The position numbers and the translations under genes were made by a program. From contig NW_024726235.1 in NCBI RefSeq assembly GCF_018991925.1, forward strand, positions 3,703,804 to 3,767,803: a DNA stretch of 64,000 nucleotides, in the 5' to 3' direction. This document shows, in pieces, positions 35,880-48,937 of the stretch. Below the pieces are notes generated by a model. That model saw only the letters and a program-made list of their open reading frames with translations, was not told the DNA's origin and did not search any database. The stretch's first letter is position 1. Each line of letters begins with the position of its first letter. The DNA is from Homarus americanus (taxonomy: Eukaryota; Arthropoda; Malacostraca; Decapoda; Nephropidae).

Positions 35880-36529
35880 TGTTGGATCTTAATCTTACAG
35901 TCAGAACAACTTCAAAGCCACTCATCCACTTCACCTTCTCACCCACTCATCCATTCCACCCACTCATCCATTCCACCCACTCATCCATTCCACCCACTCA
36001 TCCACTCATCCAGTCCACCAACCAACCACCTGCCTCATACATCCCGAGTCCAGTTAGATTATTTCTTTCCGGGGACTGTATAATGGTCGGACCCTTGTTA
36101 GGTAGAGGCTCTCAGTTATGGGACGAATAAAGCTCTTTGTCGGGTGAAATGATACGTTTCCGGAATAATAAGTGACATTGTATATTGTTCATAAGCTATT
36201 ATAGGGAGGGAAAGGGGCGGTGGAAGGGAGGGGGTCGTGTTTTCCGGGAATGAGAGGGGGAGGGGGGGTGTGGAGGTGGATGGTGAGGCAGGGGAAGTGG
36301 ATGGTAGGAGAGGGGGGAAAGGGGGTGTTCTTTGTGTACGTACTGTAAGTCGTGGAGGTCTGTGTGCGTTTGTGTGTGTGTGTGTGTGTGTGTGTGAGCG
36401 TGTGGTAACAAGATGAAACAGTTTTAATAAGGTGGTCGGAAGTAACAGGTGGGAAGCGAGGTAATTAATCTTACTGTTAAGGTTCCAGTAAGATTATGAA
36501 TGTAAGACCACACGCTTGTACCTGTGTGT

Positions 36530-36594
<65 letters not shown>

Positions 36595-36824
36595 AATACC
36601 CAGGTGGATCGTCTTCCATCCTCAGGTCAAGCTCCCAAGGTCACGTCATGTGATATGCACCCTCCTGTCGTGGCTGCTGGGGAGGTGGGTTCAGGTATTA
36701 TAATCCCACAAGAGTCATGAACTGTTGAACATCAATGAGGATTGTATATTTTTTACTGAAGATAATTTTTACTCAGCCTGCAACTGCGGTAGACGGCATT
36801 GTTTTCGGGGATCACGTGAAGGTT

Positions 36825-37029
<205 letters not shown>

Positions 37030-37553
37030 CCTGTTTATTCGCGCCAGGAGGAGTTGTGGTGCTCATACATCTGAGGATCTCAACATCTGTATATCATAAT
37101 GAGGTGGTGAGGCAGGTGTTGGCGGGGCACTGTCCTGAGGCACAAGAATACAAAGCGTGAACGAAGGGGTGGGGCTGTGTATTGTGTTGTAGACCTCCTG
37201 TGCTGTCTATGTGTATTGTATACATATGTTATCTATGTTTGTTGTGCATCTGCTCGTATATGTATAATGTACACTTGTAGTGTCTAAGTTTATTGTATAC
37301 CTGCATTGTACTGTACAGTACATGCCGAATCTTTGTAATAATCTGTCTGTCTGTTTATCTGTCTATCACCCTGTCCGTGTGTTAGGATGTGGAGGGGAGA
37401 TAAAGGTAACTTAATTAAAAGAAGCGTGGAATGATGGTTTAAATTTCGTCTTATCATTGAGTGACCATAAGTTAACGGTAGAGTATGGTGAGGGAGGGAG
37501 GGAGGGTATCACTGAGACTAGTGGGTTCTTGACCAGTCTGATAATTGGATATA

Positions 37554-37603
<50 letters not shown>

Positions 37604-38109
37604 CACTAGTTCCTCGACACACGGACAGCGCCCAACTTGTTGACGAACCTTTCCTGTGTCCCTCCTGAACCCTCGCTCAGGTGTGACCATTGAGTCATTA
37701 GGGTGAACAGGTGTCGCGGGCGGCTATGACAGATATAAAGACTCAATCACACGCACACGTGGACGTATGACACCGTAACCGACATACGCACGTACACACA
37801 CACATTACACGTACAAAAAATGACGATACACACACACGCACATACTAGTACACATGGTAGAACAAACATAGCTGTATCGTCACCCACACCAAAGACCTGA
37901 GATAAAAACCCGCTCCACAAACACAGCGCCAGCATAAGCGATCAGCAGCGCCTGTCGTTTAATGGCTCTACCCAGGAAAGACACCCTTATGGCAGCTACG
38001 TCCAACGACTGTTTGCCCGTCTCCCTGCTGCAGTATTAAGGTTCTGTTTTCATTAAAGGAAAGAATTAGTAGAAAGCTGGTGGTGGTGGTGGTGATTATT
38101 GTGAGGTGG

Positions 38110-38645
38110 TTGAGTATTACACTCCCACACCACCACCTCCTCCCCCACACCACCTCATCTCCCACACCACCTCCTCCCCCACACCACCTCCTCTCCCACA
38201 CCACCTCCTCTCCCACACCACCTCCTCCCCACACACCACCTCCCTCCTCCACACCACCTCCTCCCACACCACCTCCTCCCCCACACACCACCTCCCTCCC
38301 CACACCACCCTCCCCACACCACCTCCCCCACACCACCTCCTCTCTCACACCACCTCCTCCCACACCACCTCCTCCCCACACCACCTCCTCCCCACACCAC
38401 CTCCCACACCACCTCATCTCCCCACACCACCTCCTCCCCCACACCACCTCCGCCACACCACCTCCTCCCCCCCCACACCACCCTCCCCCCACACCACCCT
38501 CCTCCCACACCACCTCCCTCCCCACACACACCACACCACCTCCTCCCCACACCTCCCCCACCCCACACCACCTCCTCCCCCCACACCACCTCCTCCCCCA
38601 CACCACCTCCTCCCCCACACCACCTCCTCCCCCACACCACCACCT
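38110..38645. repeat. CCACACCACCTCCTCC minisatellite
   Basis: More than 30 copies of a 13-17 bp unit of the form ACACCACCTCCTCCCCC. It is strongly strand-asymmetric: nearly all C/A on the plus strand and G/T on the minus strand. The many long Pro/His or Gly/Val frames across it are artefacts. Confidence 0.95.
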
Positions 38646-38798
38646 CAACCGTCACCTGAAAACATGCATAATTACAGGTAAATAAAACCAGAAGCTCGTC
38701 AAGACAGTGGTCACGCGGCACACACACACACACACACACGACCACCTCTTTTCTCCTATGTGTGTGTGTGTGTAAGTAAGTAAGTAAGTTTGTAAGTA

Positions 38799-38838
<40 letters not shown>

Positions 38839-39720
38839 TGTGTGCGTGTGTGTGTGGCGGCAAGTACCTCCATCCCTCCCCTGGCCTCCTTTCTCCTGGT
38901 TATGATGGACGCTCTCTGTAGATGCCATCACGACACATTACTGCCGCCTCTCACCTTCACACGCTCCTCTCCACACTGACATATAATAATTTCCATTCAT
39001 CCTACAATTTATCCCTTTGTTATTCGTGTTGGTCTTGTGTGAACTTTCTAGCTCGGTATCCCGCTAAGGTAACCAAATAGGCAGAGTTGGATCATGATTG
39101 TACAATACTGAATCCTATCGCCGTGAGGAAGATAGTTTATTATGCACCTCATAGCTATCCTGTGGTCAATAGCGCAGAAAACTCAGGTTCAGTAATAATA
39201 TATATCCATAACTCACAAGATTATAAAACACTCACACCTGTGATTAATAACAACAACCTTAGCAATGAATTATAAAACAACACCTATTATACTGGTTATT
39301 CAGTCCTGACGTCATATATAGGACATGCTTCACCGACCAATAAGAACATTGTGTTACGGACCAAACACACTCTATGAACCAATGAGCGAATTTCTCAAAG
39401 GTGGGAGCAAAATTTTCACACGTCTTAGTGGTCGTTGGGGGTGTAGGAGGGACGGGGTGTAGAAGGTGTAGGTGTGTGGGTGTAATGTGTGTCACTTTAG
39501 GGGTTGAGTGTGTGAAAATCTGACAGAGCCTGGGAACGAGTGTGTGTTCGGGGCCATGGTTAGGTTAAATGGTGGCTTGGGTGCGTGGGAAGGGATGGGT
39601 GTGTTAATTCAAGGATGACGTGTATGAGACGGGGTATGGTGTATTGACGGGGAGTACACACACACACACACACACACCTAAGGTACAGTATATAAGCAGA
39701 CTCGTCCCAGCCTTAGTTTA
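38646..39720. other. SSR-rich noncoding region
   Basis: (CA)n/(GT)n at about 38719-38857 with a 'gtaagtaagtaag' tract at about 38772-38795, and a fragment 'gatagtttattatgcacc' near 39131 of the repeat also seen at 50018. No gene recognised. Confidence 0.55.
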
Positions 39721-39724
39721 GTGC

Positions 39725-39855
39725 CATCATCATCATCATCACCATCACCATCATCATTATCACCATCATCATCACCATCACCATCATCAACATCATTACC
39801 ACCATCATCATCATCATCACCATCATCACCATTATCACCACCATCATCATCATTT
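39725..39855. repeat. (ATC/ACC)n trinucleotide array
   Basis: About 43 triplets, a mix of ATC and ACC. Confidence 0.9.
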
Positions 39856-40236
39856 TCATTCCTCGACCCACCCAATGTTCCTCTCACCCACAATTAAACA
39901 CCCACTTGACCACCTAACCACCATTCCCACTACGCCCACTCTCCTCCAACACCCCACCCACTAAACCCACCCACCCCACCCACTCTCCTCCAACACTCCA
40001 CCCACCAAACCCACCCACCCCACCCACTCTCCTCCAACACCCACCCTCCACCCACTTTGCATTATACATCCACCGTCCAGTCTACATTCATCACGCCCAC
40101 TCTCACCCACCCTCCCATCCACCCATCCATCCACCCCTAAACAAAAAAACACCCAGTCACCGGATTTGCCTGTGTTCCTCCTATGAACGTGTCGACCCAA
40201 TTTATCCACCCAATTACACCCAATTTTGACCACTCT

Positions 40237-40283
<47 letters not shown>

Positions 40284-41534
40284 ATCACAATATGCTGAAG
40301 CCATCATCGCCGAGTCCCAGGTTACACTGCGGTCAACACTTGCGTATAGCGGTACAGGCGGTCAGTGAGGCGCCCGCCGAGATGACCGCGAGAGCTTTAT
40401 ATACTGTATATATCCGTGTAATCTTATACTGTATATTATGTTTTTATACTGAGCGACAGAACAGAACAGTGACCCAGATATAAAAAAATTAAGAAACTTT
40501 TTTCATTGGGCGATAATTTTGTTTGTTTGTTCAGTTGTATTTGTTGTTGTTGTTCTTCCTTTGGGTTGGGATGGGTTGCAAGACTTCCATCTAAGTTAAC
40601 CTAATCAAATTTTACCTAACTTAACATTATCAAACTTAGCTTAACTTAAAATAATCAAACTTAGTTTAACTTAACTTAATCTAACCACGATTCTCTCCAA
40701 GACAAAGATCACTAACTTATAACTTATCTGTGAACTATAAAGTGACTAGCTCATCACCCATCGAAGACCAGAACTGAATCATTCCCAACCTGTAGAAACT
40801 ACCAAATGACTAAATATTAACTCACTGTCTAATTAAAAGCTAAACAAAAATGATTCCTTACTTATTAATGAGGGATAAAGAGAGAGACATTATCTAAATA
40901 GCTCTTGAGACGATCAGACCACAAGAGAAACTACTGTAATACGTGAGGTTGAACAAGTGAACATCGTGTGATACTTGAGATGGGATTAGTTGCACGTCTT
41001 GTGATAACTCACCACACAACCGACAGATGGCACTGAAATACACCCGATTGCACCAAGTCATACGATAAAATATTCACTGTAGGATGTAAGAATATATCAC
41101 TGCAGATTAGCTACCCCAGCTTATTTCACCTGAATATTAGCTACCCCAGCTTATTTCACATGAACATTAGATACCTCAGCTTATTTACCTGGAGGAAAAT
41201 TAGTAAGATAATAGGGGTAAAGTAAAGAGAGAGAGAGAGAGAGAGGGGGGGGGAGAAATTATACAAGTTAAGCAGGATTACTGATGCAGTGACGGTGCAA
41301 GACGGAGAAGGAGGAAGATAATGAAAGGAGGGCAGAAGGAGGAGGAGGAGGAGGAAGAGAAGGATGGTAGATGGAGGAAGAGGAGGATAGTAAGAGGGGA
41401 AGGAAGAAGATAAAAGGAGGAGGGGAAATTGGAGAAGAAGGAGAATAACATAGAAGAAGGAAGAGAAGCAGGAGGGCAAAGAGGAAACGAAATATGACAA
41501 ACGACAATAACAGTGGGAGAGAGGTCAAGTTATA

Positions 41535-41567
<33 letters not shown>

Positions 41568-41709
41568 CGCACACACACACCAAATCACCAATGTTTATAG
41601 GCCCGAAAGCGAATCAGAGTCATGCATGGAAGCAGTTAGTTTCTCTAAGGCCTGTTTGGTCAGCACAAGCACCGCAAGATGATGTAGCGGTGACGCTGTG
41701 TGTGTGTGT

Positions 41710-41751
<42 letters not shown>

Positions 41752-42046
41752 GAGATTCACTCAAGGAAAATGAACCACATAAGGAGGGAAAGCTAAGAGG
41801 AAGAGGAGGAGGTGAAAATCCGGACCTGGAGAAGATATTGTGACAGAGGAGGAGGGGAGGAGAAAGTGGATACGTGAGGGAGGGAGGGTAAGGACCAGGT
41901 AGGCTCAGGTTAAGGACTAAGGAAATACCTGAGGAAGGGGAATGCCTATGGAATTTTGGGTCTTAGTAAGAGGAGGAAGAGGAAGACGGAGGAAGATAAA
42001 CATGTATTATATTCCGTCTCTGTGAGGGAGAGGAGTGTGTTTTGGT

Positions 42047-42092
<46 letters not shown>

Positions 42093-42610
42093 ATTTACAA
42101 ACCCGACAAAATTTAAAGTCATTGACTCCTTATAATACAACATTATAACCGCCCCTCACTGCCTCCCTTCCCCCATTCCCTCACACCCCATTCCCATTTC
42201 CTCCTTCAAGTCCTTCGCCCCTATATATATTCCTCCGCCCCTCACCCCCGCCCCCTCACCCCCGCCTTCCTCACCCCCTGCCCCTCACCCCGCCCCTCAC
42301 CCCGCCTGCCCCTCACCCCGCCCCTCACCCCTCACCCCCTCACAGCCCCTCACCCTGCCCCTCACCCCCACCCGCCCCTGCCCCTCACCCCCACAGTACC
42401 AGTTAGGTCCAGCGCCACTGACCTCCCTAAGGGGTTCGTTCGGTCTTTTCTTTATTGGTCCTGGTCGTGGTGTCCTGATGGCGTGTCCTACAGGTGGTAT
42501 CTTAAGAGGCGTGTCATGCTGGTTGTGGAATGTCCTAATTTGTGGCAACTCAACCACCTGGACTCTCTCTTCCTCGCTCTCTCTCTCTCTCTTTGTCTGT
42601 CTGTGTCCGC

Positions 42611-42644
<34 letters not shown>

Positions 42645-42824
42645 GGACAAATAACAGACCTCTCTCTTCCATGGTGAACCAAAGCGGACAAAATATAAAC
42701 TAATCTTAAGCCAGGTCATGTGTCAGCAACTCCAGGTGACTGACACTCACTCACTCGTTGACAAAAACAAGTGATCTAATACTCAGGTTTTTATCACTGC
42801 AATTCCTCGGGAGACGAAGAATTG

Positions 42825-42859
<35 letters not shown>

Positions 42860-43569
42860 GTATAATATATGATCCATTAGCAGTTGTTTTGAATTAATAT
42901 ATTCTTAAAGGAAAAACCAATTATAGCAAAAAAACCATCTTTCACGCCCATCACTGAGAAAGGAAGGGGAAGGGGAGGAGGTGGGTAAGGGGGAGGGGGA
43001 AGGAGGGAATGGTCACCTACCTGATATCCCCTGTTAACCCTCCCCTTCACCCCTTCCTCCCCTCACTGTCCCGTTATTTACCTCGGGTCTTGTAGATGGG
43101 TGGGTGATATAGGTGGGGGTGGTGTAGATGGGGTCGGTGGTAAAGGTGGGTGGGTGATGTAGATGGAATGGGTGGTGTGGATGGTCTAGGTGGGTGGGTT
43201 ATGTAGGTGTGGGTGGTGTAGATGGGGTCGGTGGTGTAGGTGGGGTGGTGTAAGTGGTGTAGGTGGTGGGTGGTGTAGGTGGGTGGGTGGTGTAGGAGGT
43301 GGGTGGGTGGTGGGTGGAGTGGTGTAGGTGGGTGGCGTAGGTGGGGTGGTGTAGGTGGGGTGGGTGGTGTAGGTGGGTGGGTGGCGTAAGTGGGGGTGGT
43401 GTAGATGGGGTGGGTGGTACAGGTGGGTGGATCACGAATATAAGATAAATATGCATTCATTAAGATAAATAATAAGGTAAAAAGGGTCTTATATCCGGAG
43501 GTTGATATACATGGGTGGTGTGTGCAGTCAACAGTCAGCGGTCTCACTAACACTGATCTTTCTCAACAG
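39856..43569. other. SSR-rich noncoding region upstream of the glycosyltransferase gene
   Basis: A C-rich 'cacccactctcctccaacac' repeat lies at about 39937-40045. (GT)n lies at 40238-40281, degenerate TTAGG-like DNA at 40590-40685 and purine-rich DNA at 41220-41500. CA and GA runs lie at 41535-41580 and 41713-41751, (CA)n at 42050-42090, 'cccctcaccccgcccctcac' at 42235-42400 and 'ggtgtaggtgggtggg' at 43085-43430. No gene recognised. Confidence 0.6.
41100..41192. repeat. Dispersed repeat family as a clean three-unit tandem
   Basis: Three consecutive copies of a ~30-bp unit, attagctaccccagcttatt followed by tcacctgaa, each slightly diverged. This is the complement of the TAATCATCAGGTGAAATAAG module seen elsewhere and shows the basic period. 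Confidence 0.75.
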
Positions 43570-43577
43570 ACTGTTTG

Positions 43578-43598
43578 ATGACGTCAGTGATGGCCTAA
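43578..43598 (+). promoter_or_regulatory. Upstream ORF 1 of the GT31 gene
   Basis: ATG ACG TCA GTG ATG GCC TAA, six codons, with a second ATG inside the same frame. It lies 54 nt before the main start. Whether it is transcribed depends on the unmapped 5' end. A possible acceptor (tttctcaacag) ends at 43569. Confidence 0.35.
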
Positions 43599-43617
43599 GC
43601 ACCTCGGGTGTACCAAG

Positions 43618-43632
43618 ATGGCTGCGCCGTAA
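43618..43632 (+). promoter_or_regulatory. Upstream ORF 2, stop overlapping the main start (TAATG)
   Basis: ATG GCT GCG CCG TAA in good initiation context (aagATGG). Its stop codon shares its last base with the ATG of the main frame. This geometry would allow termination-reinitiation. Confidence 0.4.
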
Positions 43633-44834
43633 TGGTGAAGCGGCCGCTGGTGTGGTGGGAGGGTGTGGCGGCGCTGGTGACGGCCCTGGCTCTCGTCCTG
43701 CTGGTGGGCTTCACCTGGGAGGCCAGCCAGTCTGCTCTTTTGCCCCCGCCCGCCGCCCACACCCATCACCGCCCACCCCTGCGAGGCCACCCAGGGCTGT
43801 ACCCTCCACCTGCGCCCCTGTTGGATTTGCCGGCCATCTCCCTGGTGGCCAACACCCCCGCCTGCGACACCTCCCCCTTCCTGCTGGTCTTACTGGTGAT
43901 CTCCCATCCCGCCCACGCAGCCCTCAGGGACGCCCACAGGACCTATGTCTCCTGGGAAACCCTCAACGCCCTCGGGGCCAGGAGGGTGTTCATCTTAGCT
44001 GACGGCAGCAAGGGCCTGCAGGTGGACTACCCGACGGTACCCGTGGCCAGGGTGCTGCAGGAGAGTGGCCTCCACCGCGATCTTGTAGTGGCCGACTTCA
44101 AGGATCACTACCGCAACTTGACCTACAAACACGCCCTGGCGCTCTCCTGGGCCACACACTTCTGTCCCCACGCCCGCTACCTCTTAAAGATGGACGACGA
44201 CATCATGGTGGACGTGTGGGGCGTGGTGAAGTTGCTGCAGGCGGGGCTGGTGGTGGACCACTGGGGCCAGGTGCACCCTGGGGACAGCGGTCACCGTCGG
44301 CTAGAGCCTGAAGGTATATGGGTGGCGGGGCTGGTTCAGCGGGGCCTTCAGCCCCAGCGTGGGAGCGGCAAGTGGCGGGTCACTAAGGCAGAGTATCCGA
44401 GGCACATCTACCCTAACTACTTGGCCGGGTGGGCCTACCTGGCCACACAGCCGGCCGCCACCGCCATCATGCGTGCCGCCTCCAACGCCACACCATTTTG
44501 GATTGACGACGTGTACATGACTGGGACGGTGGCGGTGGCGGCGGGTGTGCCGCGCTACGCCCTCAACAAGCATTATACTTTGATGAGGGGTGCTGCCACT
44601 TGCTGCCTGGAGGGCCCCCACCAGCCCCTGGGAAAACCCCATCCCTGGCCCTCTCCCGCCCCTCTCTGTGGCCTCCTCGTAGCACCTTCTGACAAGAACG
44701 TAACCATTCTGAAGGCGTGGCTGACCACAGCACGTGCGTGTCACGAGGGCAGGGGGTGCCCCAGCCCTCCTCCAAACAGTTGCCCGCCCACACGCCCACA
44801 TTACGGCGTGGGCACCGTTATAGCACTCTCCTGA
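43632..44834 (+). CDS. GT31-family glycosyltransferase (beta-1,3-galactosyltransferase-like), intronless
   Basis: A predicted type II Golgi enzyme of 400 residues, about the usual length for the family. Members transfer a sugar, usually galactose or GlcNAc, from a UDP donor in beta-1,3 linkage to glycan acceptors. A short cytosolic MVKRPLVWWE is followed by a membrane anchor at about 11-27, a Pro-rich stem to about 75, then the GT31 core. Core landmarks are the domain start FLLVLLVISHPAH with a following basic stretch, FKDHYRNLTYKHALALSW (about 156-173), the metal-binding DxD as MDDDIMVD (187-194), YPNYLAGWAYL (260-270) and IDDVYMTG (291-298), the E/DDVyxTG motif. A GTG 24 nt upstream is in frame but not a plausible start. 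The ORF is very GC-rich compared with its flanks. Acceptor specificity, and whether it is closest to B3GALT1/5, brainiac or B3GALT6, cannot be judged here. Confidence 0.9.
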   Translation: MVKRPLVWWEGVAALVTALALVLLVGFTWEASQSALLPPPAAHTHHRPPLRGHPGLYPPPAPLLDLPAISLVANTPACDTSPFLLVLLVISHPAHAALRDAHRTYVSWETLNALGARRVFILADGSKGLQVDYPTVPVARVLQESGLHRDLVVADFKDHYRNLTYKHALALSWATHFCPHARYLLKMDDDIMVDVWGVVKLLQAGLVVDHWGQVHPGDSGHRRLEPEGIWVAGLVQRGLQPQRGSGKWRVTKAEYPRHIYPNYLAGWAYLATQPAATAIMRAASNATPFWIDDVYMTGTVAVAAGVPRYALNKHYTLMRGAATCCLEGPHQPLGKPHPWPSPAPLCGLLVAPSDKNVTILKAWLTTARACHEGRGCPSPPPNSCPPTRPHYGVGTVIALS

Positions 44835-47649
44835 CCACCGTGATGGTGGCGAGTATCTTAAGTGCCACGATGTCATGACAGATAGCCAGGCACCTCCGGG
44901 TGTCTTAAGTTCCTACCAAGGTCAGCCGTCAGTGTTCGGTCGTTGTCACTGTTAGTCATCCTCATCCTTAGAATCAATGTGTACACAGAGCAGCTGATAG
45001 CCCAAACTCGCCACCCACCCTCACCACCCATCACTCTACCCACCCTCCCACATTCTCTCATCAACCATCAACCCATCCTTTTTCTCTCACCACTCAGCTA
45101 TTCACCATCTCCCAACACCCACCCACCTTCACCCATGCGGGCACCACACCCACACGCTCTCCCACACCGCACCCAACGTCCCTACCCTCCCTTCTTTCCT
45201 CTCACGCACTCTTCAAGTTACACCGATTGTCCTCCATCCTTCCTCCCACGCTACACCCACGCCACGCCCTACCACCACCACCACTACAAACAGCTCCCAA
45301 GATACGACTAGACTGCCTTCCTAACACTACTATAGGTTATGTTGTTTTGGTGATGCGAGTGTCTGTCCTCCTCTGGGCTGCACGCGAGGGAAATATTGGT
45401 CTTTTTTCCACAGGAGTTTGTTTTATTTAATTCCTACATCATCCTAAACATTAAATATATATCTAACACGATACTATTATAATGTCTTCTATTTCTTATA
45501 TTATTTGACATATATGAAATAGATTTACCAATATAGCACAGTGAAAAATATATAAACAATACACATGCGAACTCGTGTATGTAACTTTTGTATATATAAA
45601 CTGTATAAACATAATATTAATGTCTATTTTATATATGTAATTATTTTTTTGTAATTATGCGAGTGAAAAAGAAATATTGTATCTGGATTAAATATTTTTA
45701 TTTGTTATATTTTCTGTTGATGTTCATTATTACTGAATCCTGCCAGTCGATGAAATGTGTGCGTGCGTGAGTGAGTGCATTATCAATTTTAAACTCTGGA
45801 ACTGACACTAAAACATAAAAATAAAAACTCAAGTGTTAGACAGAATAAAGACAAACAATGACGCAGAGAGAAGCAAAGACGATGACAAAGACGGAGACAA
45901 AAAAAAAAAAAACAAGCGAGAGAAAATGGTCATGGCAGGTGAGGAGGATTGATGACTATCCATGCCGCGTCAACTTGTACCAACACCTACCACTTTCACT
46001 CTCCCTCAGAACATCCGGTGAGGGTAAGAGAAGGAGGGAGAGATAAGGAGAAAGGATAGGGGTGGAGGAGAGGGAAGGAGGGAGAGGTAGAAAAGAGTGG
46101 GTGGAGGTGGACGAGAGGGAGGGAGAGGAAGAAGAAGAAAAGGGGTGGAGATGGACAAGAGGGAGTGGTTGAGGTAGAAGAGAGGGGGTGAAGGTGGACG
46201 AGAGGGAGGGGAGGCAGAAGAGAGGGGGTGAAGGTGGACGAGAGGGAGGGAGAGGAAGAAGAAGAAAGGGGGTGAAGGTGGAGAAGAGGCAAGGAGGTGG
46301 ATGGGAGGGTAAGAGGATGAGGTAACAGAGAAGATATGAGGAAAATAATAAGGTGTGCATGGAGAACGAACGAAAGAACGAAAGAAAGAGAGGAGGAGCT
46401 TGACGCGAAGATTAATAAGATAGAGGATGGAAAGAAGAATAAACAGAGGGAAGATAAAGAAGATAGATGGAAAGAGAATGAAGTGAATCGACAACAAACC
46501 AAGGAATAAGTTGAAAGAATGGGTGAAAGATATAAAGAGGCGCGCTGATTACGAGGGGAAAGAAACCTTCTCGACCTACCCTCAGTAAACCTTATTTGGT
46601 GCCAGAAAGCAATGTGTATAGCGAGTAACTAAAGCCCCAGTTAAAATAGCATAGTACACAGAAAAAATAATGAGGGTATATTATAATTAAATGTTCAAAT
46701 AGGTGGCGAAAACAACGACTAGACAGGAGGACATGTAGACTTAAAAGGGGGATACATAGACTAAGAAAAGGACACGTTGATTAGGCTAGGAGATACATTT
46801 ACTAGGTAAAGGGATACATAGACTGGGCAAGGGACACATAGACTAGGGAAAGAGAACACGTGGACCAGAACACTCACTTCAAAAGGCTGGTTGGGTCTTT
46901 GAAATAGTTATCCCAGTACAGTTTTCTTTTATATCGACATCAAAGAGTATGGAATCAGGGTAACTAATATAAACGTAATAGCGCTCCTGTTTATAATTCG
47001 TGTTAAAATGAAAGCTTCGATTGCTTGATATCTTTATTTACACTGGATGCCTCGGTAAAGATTCGGTAGAGGATAACCAAGGAACTATATAGATATTGAT
47101 TTTCATAAAGGGAAATTAAGAAAAAAACTAACGCTTTCGCCGCAAAATGGGCAGAGCTTTTAAAGTAGAGGGAAATTGTGGGATAAAAACACACAAGAAT
47201 GACCAAACTGACCCTCTTGGAAATGAGCACCTGGTAGCTTTGTCGACTATCCTCGGTCAAGTTGCCACACTGCTTACCATTGTTGTTTACCTGCACTGTC
47301 TCGGCCTACGTGCAACATATATCCACATTGTCTTTATTTATGTTGAACTATATAGCTGCATAGTTTATAATCATTTTCCATCACCTTCAAAGCCCTACCC
47401 ACTTTGTGAAAATCATGTTCATATCTCCGCCATAAATACGCATTAGTGGACTGATATCAATCGTGCATGTTAGTCGACTTGCGTCATATGACTTACATTA
47501 CACTCAATAGTCCATAAAACATGGAGTTATAACCTTCCATAAGTTATCCTGAGAAATTACAAGTCCACTTCTTTTAAAACTGGAGAAACAATCTAAACAA
47601 ACCCAGCCTTACTTACTTAATCTAACCTAACTTAACCAAATAGTCTAAA
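44835..47649. other. Noncoding region downstream of the GT31 gene
   Basis: C-rich 'cacccaccctc' DNA at 45005-45280 and AT-rich DNA at 45420-45720 that may include the gene's 3' UTR. A purine-rich (ggaggtggacgagagggagg)-type tandem lies at 46020-46330. No other gene recognised; open frames over the purine tract are artefacts. Confidence 0.5.
46020..46330. repeat. Purine-rich GA minisatellite
   Basis: Irregular tandem copies of gtggacgagagggagggaga and related units, about 310 bp, with almost only A and G on the plus strand. Confidence 0.8.
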
Positions 47650-47654
47650 ATCAT

Positions 47655-47956
47655 TATAGCGAGGTATTAACTCACTGCACCGTGTTATAGCGAGGTATTA
47701 ACTCACTACACTGTGTTATAGCGAGGTATTAACTCACTGCACCGTGTTATAGCGAGGTATTAACTCACTGCACCGTGTTATAGCGAGGTATTAACTCACT
47801 ACACTGTGTTATAGCGAGGTATTAACTCACTACACCGTGTTATAGCGAGGTATTAACTCACTACACTGTGTTATAGCGAGGTATTAACTCACTGCACCGT
47901 GTTATAGCGAGGTATTAACTCACTACACCGTGTTATAGCGAGGTATTAACTCACTA
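47655..47956. repeat. 31-bp minisatellite, ~9.7 copies
   Basis: The unit is gttatagcgaggtattaact followed by cactacactgt, very well conserved. Most variation is at two linked sites (ctgcaccgt versus ctacactgt), with mixed copies (ctacaccgt), so unit order could be read as a haplotype code. Confidence 0.95.
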
Positions 47957-48937
47957 CTTGCTTTCTATAAACTAACAATGTGTTAAAATTGTGTCCTGTG
48001 CGAGTTATTGTGGGTGGTTTTGTTAAAGCTGGTTTCTGGTTGGCTGACCGCTCTGTCGGCACAGGCACTCTCATAATTATATGGATGCTTGGAAGGTCAA
48101 ATTTCGTATTCCGCCGACCCTTTTGGCGGATGCTGGTTTAGGGGGGTAATTCCAATTGAGAGTTTATCCAATCATTATATTTAGACTCTATGATCAACAA
48201 ACTACACACAAACTAACATTACAATTATTTAAACCATATGAAGATGAAGTGAGTCAGTGAACTTTCCCGTTCGCATGAGTGAAAGCCTGAGTCTGCTTCA
48301 GAGTTTACTTGTACAACACCAAGACGCTAAGTATCCCCTTGAGATTACTGCCTTCCGTTGTTGGCACCAAGAAGTAGAGAGGTAAACGACCTCTTACATC
48401 TGGTACCAAGTCTACACCTTACTTATGTTAATTGTGATAGAGGTGGTCTGTGTTCTATACCTGTTTGGATAACAGGAAGTCGTACTCGCTCAGGTCCTGC
48501 GTTCTCCTCGTCCTCTTTAATCTATTTGTCTCACATAAATTTTCACAATAGAATATTCTGTGGCAAGTTTTTTCTATCCTGTCAATGATCATTATCTTAA
48601 TTTTGTCTTGATGAAAGTGATGTAAATAGGTCTTGGCCGTGTCCGGAGGCTCTGCCAGTCCACCCCAATAGGACTGTTCTTAAGTGGGCCATAAAAAAAA
48701 AGTTAACATCACCAACAAAGAGAAAAAAAAATCTTCGTGAATCATTTTTTTGTCTCAAGTGGCAGGAGAAAACACCTGCACTTATCAGACTCAACAACAT
48801 TTTGGTGTTGTGCTTAAAGTCAGTCAGTCAGTAAGACATTATCTTATATCGTGAATGAATTTGACCTAAAATCGTAATTTAACTTCCTTTGACCCATTAC
48901 TGGAGGTTAGAGATCATCCATAACTACCCAACTTAAC
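47957..48937. other. Noncoding spacer
   Basis: No recognised gene or repeat. Confidence 0.5.

Noticed and set aside
38110..38645. Long Pro/His-rich and Gly/Val/Cys-rich open frames on both strands
   Set aside because: They are translations of a simple CCACACCACCTCCTCC minisatellite and are open in several frames at once, so there is no sign of selection on a protein.
44301..44876. 191-codon antisense frame across the GT31 gene
   Set aside because: A shadow of the GC-rich coding strand; no motif, while the sense frame has full family motifs.
46020..46500. Minus-strand Ser/Leu/Pro-rich frames of 130-170 residues
   Set aside because: They follow from a purine-rich tandem repeat; three overlapping frames are open at once.
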